From the NCBI GenBank assembly GCA_002633025.1, contig NMRB01000095.1:88605-152604 (forward strand): a DNA stretch of 64,000 nt, read 5' to 3'. Position numbers and translations under genes: made by a program. Shown here piece by piece: positions 31,991 through 43,552 of this stretch. The notes beneath the pieces were generated by a model, which was not told the origin of the DNA, searched no databases, and worked only from the letters and a program-made list of their open reading frames with translations. The stretch's first letter is position 1. Every line of letters begins with the position of its first letter. This DNA comes from Notospermus geniculatus. Taxonomy: Eukaryota; Nemertea; Pilidiophora; Heteronemertea; Lineidae.

Positions 31991-34900
31991 TTGACTTCCT
32001 ATTTATCATTCATTATTGTGTCAACCTCTGTGCTTTTTCTCTTATTGAGCAAAACATGGAGGTATTTATAAGATCCATGCTCCAGTAGACATGTGGCTGT
32101 TGGTGGTGGGCACTGTCGGCAGCACCACTATAGGAAATCCCGTTATCCAACAGTGATGCCGAAAACGCCATGGACAGGAAAGCCAGTCTCAAGTTCCAAC
32201 ACTCAACAGACCACTTCGACCAGCTTTATACAAGAAGGAGCTAAAACGGATGTCCGATAGCCCAGCTTGCAAAGCGAGTGTCGGGGATGGAAACATGAGG
32301 AGCAAATATAGAGTGCCTCCAAAATAATATTCCCATGGACAAGTCCACTAAGACGGAACAACTCAGTACTCACCTGATCAGTACATCACTGGGTTTTAGG
32401 AACAGCACCTGCACTGTAGCTTTGATGTGAGCTATGGATATTGTACAGAAATATTCCCCTGGCATCAATTGAATGATGTTTTAACACTGAGCAGTACTGT
32501 TAAAAAGCAATCACCTCTCAAGTGCTCGATCAATATTACAGGAAAGGTGATCTAAACTTGGGCCGCACTGTCATCTGCTGGGTTAGCAAGGAACTAAAAA
32601 CCAGAATGTCTCAAAAACACAGGTTGAAGAGGGACAATTTACCATCCTGAAGTAATCCGAGGCCATATTTATGAAGCCTTCGCAACTTTGCCTTCATGCA
32701 AATCTATTGTAAGGCAGTCAGTGAACAATAGGGCATGTGCAGCCAAACAATAGATTTGCGTGAATGCAAAGTTGCAAAGGCTTAATTCATAAGTATGGCC
32801 CCTGAGACTTTTTAGGATGGCTCCTAAACTCACATCCACAACTTTGTGGGCCGTGACGTAGGAAGAGTGCCCTCAGGATGCAATTTACAGGTACAATAAG
32901 TTAGGGCAAATGTGCATGTCGACATAATGTATGTGAAGGAGAGGAATTTATCTTTAAATGGATGATGGAAAACTATAATTTGCTGTCAAAGACACCTTTT
33001 ACGGTACCTGATTCAAAGGGATGTTAACAGAAGATCTATTTCATTCAAACAACATGCAGAGGACACTTGAAAAAGGAGAACACCAGGTTAACATATCTTG
33101 AGTTTTCACTCTGCTGTCAGGAAGTCCACACAACTTAGACTTCGTCACACTTACAAAGAACATGGCAACCCACTGAAAACTTACTCAACTAGTCAACTTT
33201 TCTGGATTGACTTTCACTATACAGTGAAGAAATAACAAGGGAAATATCTGTGAGTAGAACATGCAACGCAACTCGACCAAGAATTCCATCCTGAAAACAT
33301 CAGGGGTTCTTAGCGCTGGCTCCCTTTATTCGTCTCCACAAAGTCTGTGTGCATTGACGAAGGGAGCAAGTACTGAGAACCCCTGATGTTCTCAGGATGA
33401 AGAATTCTGGCCCATCACAACGCCATCCAAGCTGACATGACAAACTGAGCATCACAGTTCAAGTTTTTAACAGTGTGTTCAGTCCAAGCTGACATTAGGT
33501 GTTTTTACATGGGCTTTTTCACACACGTACATGTACCACACTGCAGCATACTGTGACACACGAGTTACTTACATGGTCAGTGTATTCAGAGATAAAGCTG
33601 TCATCGGGACGTCTTTCCATTTCCATTTTGACCTGCAACAGAAAGTACAATTTAAATGCACGTGTACACAAAATATTGTATAACAAACAAATGTTTTGGT
33701 AGGCCTAATGAATTTTTTGCCCAGTATACACATACATAATGTACAGTATGCTGAATTAATGGTTCAAACATGACAAATGCTTCTTTTGGAAACATTCATA
33801 ATCTGACCATCCAAATGATAATGAAGCACTGGAACTACAATGTGTATTCGTTCAGAAAAATAGGTTCGGGTGGATTGCTTACATCAATGGGGATCTTAGC
33901 TACAATAGAGGGCAGCACACCGAAACCCGGTCCTATACAATGGACGCCTTTTGTGTGGGAAATTGATCAGGACCGGGATGTCAGTTTCATTTCAATAGTT
34001 TTAACCACTAGTGACACCTATTGAGGCAGTGAGCTAGGGTCCCCATTGAAGGTCCCAAATAGAAGAATGTAAAGTTCCAAATGCCTGTGATCCACTATGA
34101 TAAGAATCCTATTCCTACATGTACATATGCACAGTGGATGTCAATGACAAAGAATGAGGAAATTACATTTTAATCAAGAACCAATCAAATGGTAATGCAT
34201 GTTCGTACTGCATTGCAAAGACGTAAAAACTGTGCTGTGGTATTACACTGTTTATATGGCAAGTCGGGATTCGTATACATATAGGTACAAACAAAATATG
34301 TATTTATTGTCAAAGACAAACACAGAACACATCAAATAGGCAAGTGGGATGATTGGACAGGTGTCCTACTTACATGTACCTGCTTGTCAACGAAGTGATG
34401 TTAAATTTATGTTGTATTTATACTAGACGCAGTGGTTCCTGGGCTCGCCGCCAGGCGAAAAATGGCGTAGCCAGCGAATTACTTTGTCGAACCAGCGAGT
34501 AGAATGCCTCATAGAGGATTTTTCAGGAATATGCATTTTTGTCTCCCATTGCGTGAACACGCCGTATTAGTTGTGCTTAGCGGTACTGTTTCCACGAAAG
34601 ATATCCGTAGTAAGTAATCATATATGAATGGATACAATATCGCCGAAAATAACACGAAAATTCGGGATTTTGTGGCGGTCGTCTGCTTTCTGCTTATAGG
34701 CCAAGCCGAAGTCGAATGTTCGCTTCACTGTCTATCACCCCGTGCAGATAACAAATCACGCCTGTTAACAGCGTAGTCGGCCATTGAATCAGCGTAAGCC
34801 ATTGTCAGAAATGCCACAATGTGGCTTAGTAACAGAGTTCTTTGTCTGCTTTGCCTAATTCATGCATACATGTAGTTCTCTATATCCAACCGCCAGTTCA

Positions 34901-35895
34901 GCACGTCGTTCGTCGTTCACGTGCACGTGCTTTTGTGACAAGTGCTACCGGTTACCGGAATAAGTGAATATGTTTCTTTTTGGGCCTGTGAATGACTTGG
35001 ATTATAGCCGACAAATACTTTTTTCGTTGACGGGATTTCAGTGCTGCTGTGGAATTTTCCAATAGATCCTAATCCATAATGCCATAGCTACGCAGGCTGC
35101 CGCTAGGCTGCCGTAGGTAGCCTAGCGGTAGCCATTTATTTCGGATGGAGGGATGCATCCCTCTGTTCCGAAACAAACGTTCTTTGATAATTCTTTCAGC
35201 TGGCACTCTAATACATTCCGGGTCCACATTTCAGCTGGAGAAGGGGGATCATGTAGGCCTAAACCTGCATCTCCACTCCAGAATTCTCAACTCCTAAGAG
35301 TACGTTTTCCCCCTTGCATCGCTCGCCCAGAAAGCTCTGGGTGGGTATTGATATTCAGGACAAATCGCATCTATCAACATTCATTAATTAGGACTCTTGC
35401 TGACCCCAAGGTCAAATAGTGATGATAAAATCCTCACATCACTCATTACCATGATGGTCGTGGAAATAGATGACTTTTTCTCCAGGAGAGCAGGAGTGTC
35501 TAATGACTTTTTCTCCAGCAGAGCAGGAGTGTCTAATTGCTGTCTATCTGATTTCAGTAAGTCCTGCTACAGCCTCATTCTTGAAAAAGTATTGTCATTG
35601 ATGAACAGTGAAAAGCCAATCAAAATACATGTACCCCGGTACCAGATTATGCACAATGATTTCAGCATTTCCTCACTGGTTCGACACACTTATGCCAGCA
35701 CAGCAGCCAATGTATCCGTATCAGAAATAGGCCTAAATAGTAAATGGCTTCTGAAATGACTGATTTTAGCATCAAAACCGGCATTTTTATCATTTTTGCA
35801 TTTAATCCCCCACCCTAAAAAACCTGTCCCTGACCCGAACCCTAACGATCTTACCCTGCATGTGGTGGGGGATTGCGCAGTTAAAGAAGGGCTAA

Positions 35896-36019
35896 AGTTT
35901 AGAATCCCCGATCGGAAGTGACGTTACTCCATGGCACACAATGGAAATCCTATTGTACAATGCGGCTTATTCCGTCAATCGATGACCTTTTTTTGGACAC
36001 TGACCGGGGATTCTAAACT
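35896..36019. mobile_element. Foldback element, AGTTTAGAATCCCCG ends
   Basis: Ends AGTTTAGAATCCCCGATCGG / inverse of ACCGGGGATTCTAAACT. It is absent from copy 1 of duplication 2 near 24630. A related copy with one damaged end is at about 43199-43330. Confidence 0.72.
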
Positions 36020-36955
36020 CGTTCCAAAAGAAGCCCCTTAGCCTATAGGCCTAATCTTACCTTCTCTGGTGGGCCACAGAGACATGCACAGGTTTCACGG
36101 CATCGACATGTACATGTACATGTTCTACATCTGTGTATGTATTGTAGGCCTACAGTACAGGGCGCGCGTTCACAGGATTAGGATAACCTAGTTTTGTCCC
36201 AAATTCGTCACCAAAATTGCAGGCGACTTCTTTCTGTAAATCGAGAATATTCAGCACCAACGAACGCTTAGATATTTGATTTACCTTTCTATGCTGTTAA
36301 ATCTCCTAGATTTGGCAAAATAAGGCACCTTTTTTGATGAAATAGATGTCTTTTAAGTGTGACCTACATAGCGTTATACATTGTTTGTCCAAGCGTTGGT
36401 TGTCGTCGTTGATTTGTAAGCAGGAGTTCCACACCAGCCTTGATTCCTACTAGTGTTTTGTTTTGTCAACAGAGGGCAGCATCTCCTGATCCTGCCACAC
36501 CCAGGCGACAAGTTGACACTCTGGCACCGCCGTCACAGCAAATCTAAACCAACTTGAAAACTAACCAAACAACCAAGTAAGAGTGTCAGCCCTAACCCTA
36601 AACCCTTGGTGGGTGTGTTTCAAAATTGGTCACCCAAGAAAACGGGGCAAAATTCAACTTTGAAATGATCACAAAGACTTTACATTGATTTTCCAAACCT
36701 TTAGCTATTTACTAGTTTCTCCATCTGGGATGTACGGTGTACACTTATTTGGAGGAGGGTATCAAAAAATATTGAGCTTACCAGCAAAATCTAGTTCCGT
36801 CCGACACCAAAAACTTTTCTATTTTCAGACTTTAAAGGGCCAATAGATCAATCAGTTTGCAGTGTCATAATTTAGAGTTCCATGATACCCAGATCTGACA
36901 TGAATATTGTAGAGTTTCAAGAAACAGCCCGTCACCAGTAGACAAAAGAATGGCA

Positions 36956-37432
36956 GGGACGGATCCAGGATTTCGGGAAAGAGGGGGCACACTGTGCTAG
37001 AAACATTGAAATCTACGGTCAATTTCAATGATTTGCTCCAAATTTCAGAATTTGACGGTCGATTTTAACGATTTTTTGGCCGAAAGGGNNNNNNNNNNNN
37101 NNNNNNNNNNNNGATCCGCGCCTGAATGGTGAATTGCTGCTTTCGGCTAGAATCAGGCGCGGATCCAGAGGGGGGGGTTGGGGATCGTGACCCCCCCTGC
37201 TCGCCACCACCAATTGTTTTTTTTTCAATAGTTTGTGACAATAAGCAAAAAAGCGCAAGAATAAAGCTTCTGTTTTGATACTGATATGCCAGGAAATCGA
37301 ATCTACGGCCTTCTAGATTTCAAAATTTTCTGGGGGCCCCGTAGTCGCAGGTATCTTCGGCGCTCGCCTGCAACGACCGACCTCGGCGGCCCTGACCCCC
37401 CTCTGCGAAAAACCCTGGATCCGCGCCTGAGA
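36956..37432. mobile_element. GGATCC(A/G)-type element cluster with a 24-N gap
   Basis: Pieces with GGGACGGATCCAGGATTTC, GATCCGCGCCTGA, TCAGGCGCGGATCCAGAG and CCTGGATCCGCGCCTGA suggest two nested elements of the (C)AGG(G/C)GCGGATCCAG kind. Ns at 37089-37112 prevent fixing their ends. Confidence 0.5.
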
Positions 37433-39080
37433 ATTACGTAGGCCCTACGTCATCTTTATGTCGTTTTTGTATCTAATCTTGCACGTGGGCATAAGAAATG
37501 TGATGGACATTGGATTTCAATTAAAGATTATGCTGCACTGGCAACCAGCGTCATGATTGAATCCGCGATAGATGGGAGACAGACGTCTTCAACAGAATGA
37601 ACATTTTCAGTTACCCCTTTTTAATTCAGCGGGAGGGCCTTTAGTTGATTTCCAAAGACAGTCTGGTTGATGGTAAAAAGGGGAGCAACCGCTGTCTATC
37701 TTGGCCACGCAACTTGCTAAACTTTGAAATAGCCAATGTGTGGATCTTTTTGCCTTCATAAACAATAAATCGACAGCATCTTGGTTTGGCACAAAGCCCC
37801 TTTGGAATCGCTCCAGTGATACTGTAGCGTAACTGGCACTGTAAATAAATGCTCTGCTAAAGTCGTTCCATATACCAAAATGAAATTCAGGTTTCCGTTT
37901 TATACCACGCCGACCTCTTGACCCCGTCTGCATATCATTATCACTCGGAATTGCCGACATGTCCCGAATGGTCCCGAGCAAAATAGGAAATATTGTCACT
38001 GCCTTAGCCTAGAATTACGTCATCTTTATCCCCGTCATCGTGGTTCCGAGTAGTGGACGATCATTTCAACCAATGGGAACATTTGTTTATGTTTACATCT
38101 TTCACGTGGGTGTAAGAAATGCGATAGAAATTGGATTTCAAAGATTATGCTTCAACCAGCGTCATTTGGGCTTTTCGGATTCACTCCGCTATAGACTAGA
38201 CAGACGTCTTCAACAGAATCAACATTTTCAGTTACCCCTTTTTTAATTCAGCGGGAGGGCCTTTAGTTGATTTCCGAACACAGTCTGGTTGATGGTAAAA
38301 TGGGAGCCACCGCTGTCTATCTTGGCCATGCTACTTGCTAAACCTTGAAATAACCAATGTGTGGATCTTTTGGCCTTCATAAACAAATTGACAGCATCTT
38401 GGTTTGGCACAAAGCCCCTTTGGAATCGCTCCAGTGATACTGTAGCGTAACTGGCACTGTAAATAAATGCCCTGCTAAAGTCGTTCCATACACCAGAATG
38501 AAATTCAGGTTTCCGTTTTATATGACGCCGACCTCTTGACCCCGTCTGCATATCATTATCACTCGGAATTGCCGATGTCCCGAATGGTCCCGAGCAAAAT
38601 AGGAAATGTTGCCGTCACTGCCTTTGCCTAGAATTACGTAATCTTTATCCCCGTCATCGTGGTTCCGAGTAGTGACGATCATTTCAACCAATGGGAACGT
38701 TTGTTTACATGTTTACATCTTTCACGTGGGTGTAAGAAATGCGATGGAAATTGGATTTCAAAGATTATGCTTCAACCAGCGTCATTTGGGCGATTTTCAG
38801 ATTCACTCCGCTATATACTATAGAGTGGAGACAGACGTCTTAAACAGAATGAACATTTTCAGTTCCCCTTTTTAATTCAGCGGGAAGGCCTTTGTTGATT
38901 TCCGAAGACAGTCTGGTTGATGGTAAAAAGGGGAGCCACCGCGCGCTGTCTATCTTGGCCGCGCTACCTGCTAAACCTTGAAATAGCCAATGTGTGGATC
39001 TTTTTGGCCGTCATAAACAAATTGACAGCATCTTGGTTTGGCACAAAGCCCCTTTGGAATCGCTCCAGTAACTGTAGCGC
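37432..39080. repeat. Tandem triplication, about 0.6-kb unit
   Basis: Units begin with AGAATTACGT: about 37432-38009, 38010-38627, and 38628-39080 (truncated). Each has ACATCTTTCACGTGGG(T)GTAAG-like sequence and, on the minus strand, a related ORF. It is present only in copy 2 of duplication 2. Confidence 0.82.
37655..37999 (-). CDS. ORF in tandem unit 1, conserved in unit 2; function unknown
   Basis: It encodes MQTGSRGRRGIKRKPEFHFG, IWNDFSRAFIYSASYATVSL, ERFQRGFVPNQDAVDLLFMK, AKRSTHWLFQSLASCVAKID. Unit 2 (38243-38551) keeps about 85 residues with few changes, then shifts frame at a homopolymer. Unit 3 keeps only its 3' part. I recognise no domain. Probably an exon or repeat-borne ORF. The conserved frame is the only support. 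Confidence 0.25.
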
Positions 39081-39619
39081 CGGGTAGGGACACACCTAAC
39101 GCGATTCGTTGCGTTGCCTTTGGTATCGGTTCGTTGCCGCAAGAATTGGAAGGGTTCTGGGATACACACGCATGCGTTTTGGAAAATCCGGAGCGTGTTC
39201 GACCCTGCTTGGAGGATGAAAATTCTCCTTTCCTTTTTCTTTTGCGGATCATGGGATGGAGCCAACAGTCCCTGGGTTTTCGCCCCAAACAAACGTCATC
39301 ATGATCAAAGCCACCAGCCACCATCTTCCTCGTTCTCTTCCTCCTCCATCATCTGCATGACGACCTGATCGAGATCCATTGCTTCCCTCGTCCATGACTG
39401 TATTGGAAAAGGGCGCCAGGAAATTTTTCGTCTGCTTATATACTGCTTACGTGTTTTATGCACAAACGCACCTTCTATCGCAGTTAAAAATCGCATATAC
39501 CGGGTAGAGTGTGTGCATGCAATGCGATGACGCGAGCCTTGCCGCATGCGCCAGCGCCGCAACGGCTCTCGGTCAGCGTCATCCCTACCGCATCTCTAGT
39601 TTTGAGATTTTGCCGTCAA

Positions 39620-40106
39620 CAGGGGCGGATACAGAGGGGGTGTTCTGGGGGTTGGAACCCCCCGTCGGCGACCAAAGATAACATTTTTTTTCTCTAAACA
39701 TAGCGCCTGTCCGTGTCTTTGATGTAATCATGGTCATACAGTCGTTGCATCGATGATTCGACGAAATTCTCTTCCCCTGCTTGGGAAAACTGTCGCCCAG
39801 TATTATACCGGTAGGCCTACTGCAGTGCATTGTGTATGCTTGCACTATTTCGAAATGTCTAAGAGGCGTGGCTGGTAAGAACAGGAAGATCACACTGTTC
39901 AAAAAAATGTTTGTATAAGACTTTCTCAACCTCAGATGCCAGCAAATCGTGTCTCCGAGCTTCTAATTTTCAAAATTTTCCTGGGGGAGGTCCCCCAGAC
40001 CCCCCGCCAATTCGGCGCCGATGAGGCACGCGGCGCAGGCACAAGCGAGTCCTGGTCCCTCTACCTTCAGAACCCACCCCTCGAGAAAATCCTGGATCCG
40101 CCCCTG
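39620..40106. mobile_element. CAGGGGCGGAT...ATCCGCCCCTG element, 6-bp TSD
   Basis: It is 487 bp, flanked by CGTCAA at 39614-39619 and 40107-40112. Copy 1 of duplication 2 has the empty site GCCGTCAATGTG near 27393. Interior G- and C-rich (GGGGGAGGTCCCCCAGACCC). No transposase frame. Confidence 0.82.
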
Positions 40107-41179
40107 CGTCAATGTGCGCCTTGCCTTATCACTCACTCCTATTGTTTTATACCGGACATCCGTTATCCGATATGCGATATGACGTAACTACGAAATCGCG
40201 ATCTGATCGCTCAAAGACATTTCATTAGTGAGTTTAAGAAACCAAACGTTAACGCTAACGATAACGCTAGCGTCAAAATGACGTCACCCCCAGAAGAAAT
40301 GCAACAGATTCTTTCGATGTGACGTCAAAATGATGTCATTGTAACGTTAGCGTTAACGTTAACGTTAACGTATTTTTTCTTAAACTCACTAATGTCGCCT
40401 CGCGTTATCCGTAAAGCCGTACCTGACATCCGAGATGCGATGTCCGAAATGCGATAAAAAAACGTGTATTCCATTTATGTGCCTGCGATATAGGTTGCGA
40501 TATTCTAGCAGAAAACAAAAGAAACCCCTGGCTGCTGTATTCTAGAAAATAAGAGTGCTTTTATGCCATTTGCCGGCATGGAAGTGCTTTTTTCGGCTCT
40601 GTGCCGAAGAAGGCACTCCGTCTCCCCAAATAGAGGCACTATGCCGAAAACGGGCACTCTGGCCCGGAAGGGGGGTGCGCACCCCCTGCTCCCCCCGGAT
40701 CCGCCCCTGGTGGTCACGTGGTACAGCAGCCCGGGCTTTCTTTTGTTTTCTGCCTTGAACTAGGCCTATATCGCAGGTATAGGTAAATGGAACACACCTT
40801 TTTAAAATCGCATTTCGGACATCGCATTACCGCATATCGGATGACAGGAACTTGCAAGAAGAAAACACTGAAAAACGGGGGACATTATTGGCTGATGTTG
40901 CGACGGTGTTAGGCCCTTTGTTCAAGGTTGAACTTCGACTTCTTCTCCATTGCCTTTTTCACAAAAAAAATGCCTTTTTTCACCTTAACCTTTTTACCGT
41001 TGTCTTTTTTATCTTCGCATTTTTTTTTCTTTTTTACACGGATACCGTGTCAGTCACGGGGGTTGCAAAACCGCGGTCGGTGAATACCGGAAGTGGCGCA
41101 ATAGGCTGACAGAGTCAAGTCATGACGTTTTTGTTCTGACTGACTCATCGTCTATTTCAATATTCATCATTCCCGGTCG

Positions 41180-41640
41180 GTGTTAAACCGGTATCCAGTT
41201 CCACCGTGCAGCACGTTAGGAACTGGTGTCGGGGTCTCGAAACCGGAAGTGTGGTCGGAATTCCTACCAGGATACATCTGTGTGCAGCGCTCTAACGGCA
41301 AGCTACAGGAGTCGAAATGAGATAGCAGGGTGGTTTCTTCAACGGACTATCCCCAGGATGTTTGGCTAATGATACAAAACATCACTGGGATAGGTCACTG
41401 AGTGTTTATCTCGCTGACATTCGTTGCACTACCTCGCTGAATGTTCGAAGCGAGAAATGTTGGGCGCCAGACGCCATCTTGGAAACTTGGGTTCTTTGGG
41501 GAGTACCTGCCGCCGATACGTCATCAGAGAAGATTCGTATTCTGATTGGACGTATTCCGACGAATCACAGCCAGAATCAAGAGGGCGACAGTAGTCTCTT
41601 AAATCGTCAGATGTAGAGACTACTCTGTGGTCTAGGTCGG
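41180..41640. mobile_element. Insertion of about 460 bp flanked by GGTCGGTGT
   Basis: GGTCGGTGT stands at both ends. Copy 1 of duplication 2 has GGTGT once (near 28732). I find no terminal inverted repeat. An 84-codon plus ORF (41362-41616) has no recognisable motif. AGTAGTCTCTT / GAGACTACT pair near the right end. Confidence 0.5.
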
Positions 41641-41868
41641 TGTCTCCATCAAAAAGGGTAATGATTGAAATTATTGCAAAATGGTTGATCTTGAGAAATT
41701 TCCCTTGAGATTTTCCATGGAGATATATCGGACACTAAGGGCCGTTACGATCGTCTTACGGAGTGTTTTAGTTATCCTGTGGAAAATTTCATACGACGAT
41801 ACATGTGGCGTTGTTGATGTTTTCTGAGATGAATGAACGTCAAACAGTCGGGGGCGTGGTTAATTTTG

Positions 41869-43001
41869 CTGTTACCTGGCAATAATCCAACACGTCACGT
41901 GAAATTCTTCACTTATTTTTACTCCTTTTCGTTTATATGGCATATATAAATGAATTTGATGCTTACGTTTTGTTTAAAATGATGTTTTCTTGAAATTGGC
42001 TGTAAAATAAGGCCCCGAAATTGGTATCTTATTGAAATATGACAATAAAAATTTAACGCCGGCGCTGAATCAGCTGTTCTATTGTTGTGTATGACGTCAA
42101 TGTATCCACCTCTATCTGTCAATCACATACCATATTTGGAAAGTAGCGAGGCGCTGATTGGTCGAAATGGATGATTGGCAATCACACGCAATTTACGGAA
42201 ACGCACATCAACAATAGCTTCAACGGCATACTACGCCATAGCCTGAGTGTTTCTTTTCTGAGGCCAAGAATTGCCGAAAATTGATGTTGTGAAGGGTTAA
42301 TAAACATTAACCAGTTCATTAGGAGATTAACTACATGTTCAATGTCTAGATTTTCTCTTTTCAATGCAATTGGCGGATAAATGGATGCATATTTCGGGAG
42401 TAGAATAAGATGACCATGGTGAGTTTCTGGTCGGCGCGCCGACATCGATTTTCAGTCCGACGCGGAAATTTCTATTTCCTTCTTGTCGATTTCAAGCTCA
42501 CCTGGCTTGCAAATGACGCGATGATGGTTTGTGCTGAAGATTTATCTATTTTTCTGAGTATCCGAGGGTCAAATTCGATGCAGTCACTTGCTACAATCTA
42601 GGCCTACTGTCATTCATTCCGGTTTTCTGGCGAGGATGTCGGTGAGGCGGCGTGCATTGCGAATGCATTGCCAAGATTCCGACATACATTTTCCAACATG
42701 GCCGCCAAAAGTGATAGAACTGTGTGAAGGTCAAACAGTTTATAACACTATACATTGTATTCAGTAATGTCAATGCCTGAAATTGCTAAGAGAACGCCAA
42801 ATCAATGCAAGGTCTAGTTCTGGTCATTTTGTGTTAGCCGAATCATGAGATTGAGAGGCCGATAGGCGAACTTACCCTATGGTTGAGAATTTGTGTGAGA
42901 TGAGCAGGAAAACCCACCACCAGAGAGAGGAAGACAGAGACCAACCACAGCAGCTGACATGAACATAAAATGTCATGAGATGATTACAATATCATTGCAT
43001 A
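41869..43001. other. Intergenic DNA upstream of NFI, no gene seen
   Basis: ATGACCATG followed by GTGAGT at 42410-42424 could be a short first exon with a donor, but it does not encode the usual NFI start peptide ending in LTQ. No other exon is convincing. Confidence 0.35.
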
Positions 43002-43137
43002 GGCCCCTTTCGAAAGTCTTCAGCGGGTAATAACAATATCCTCACCCCATGTCAAAATGCACACGTTTTGACCAGGGGTGTGAGGATGTTGTTATTTTAA
43101 ATATTACCCGCTGAAGACTTTTGAAAGGCAAGGGGCC
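43002..43137. mobile_element. Foldback element
   Basis: GGCCCCTTTCGAAAGTCTTC AGCGGGTAATA pairs with TATTACCCGCTGAAGACTTT TGAAAGGCAAGGGGCC around a loop with GTCAAAATGCACACGTTTTGAC. Confidence 0.7.
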
Positions 43138-43484
43138 AATTCAATTTCATTCTCAATAATTCAAACATGTCAAATGTCATGATATTCTTCAGCTAAACTT
43201 TAGGATCCCGATCGGAAGTGACGTTCTCCACATGTCAGCACACAGTGGCAATTTGGGTTCCATGCGACTTATTCCGTTGTCACCAATCAATGACCTTTCT
43301 TTGGCTTGCCTTGGGCATTGATCGGGGATTGTATTAAATTCATCCCCCCCCCTGGCTTTCCATCATTAGACGACGTCAACAATGCATTTTGCACCCTGGC
43401 TTTGCGTCATGATGTCGATGTTAGTGTAATAGTGTCAGCACTCCTACTTGCCCAGGCTACCGGGAAAGAAATTCCCTTACATGT

Positions 43485-43552
43485 AGCTCAGTTGGTAGAG
43501 CGTTGGACTTTGAAGCATGAGGTCGCGGGTTCAAAACTCAGGGTGGAACCCT
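43485..43552 (+). repeat. tRNA-like sequence (SINE head or tRNA pseudogene)
   Basis: The D-arm TAGCTCAGTTGGTAGAGC is intact and GGTTCAAAACTC resembles a B box. The anticodon stem (TTGGA / GCATG) and T-stem do not pair, so it is unlikely to be a functional tRNA. Confidence 0.55.

Larger units (their letters stand above)
28964..32231. other. DNA between the two copies of duplication 2, no gene seen
   Basis: It holds a foldback element (30411-30528), two hammerhead-like motifs in opposite orientation, a tRNA-like head and microsatellite-like TATA runs. Near 29000-29035 it shares about 32 bp with 58833-58864 in inverse orientation, both beside isolated Ns. Confidence 0.5.
32232..41868. repeat. 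Segmental duplication 2, copy 2
   Basis: This is the direct-orientation partner of 20707-28963. Copy-2-specific insertions include 34436-35340, 35896-36019, 36663-39080 (tandem triplication), 39620-40106 and about 41180-41640. No gene is found in it. Confidence 0.9.

Noticed and set aside
42410-42430. ATGACCATG followed by GTGAGT as the NFI first exon
   Set aside because: NFI start exons end in a peptide like LTQ. This one does not, and nothing else ties it to the gene.
43485-43552. Functional tRNA gene
   Set aside because: The D-arm is good but the anticodon and T stems do not pair, so I kept it only as a tRNA-like sequence.
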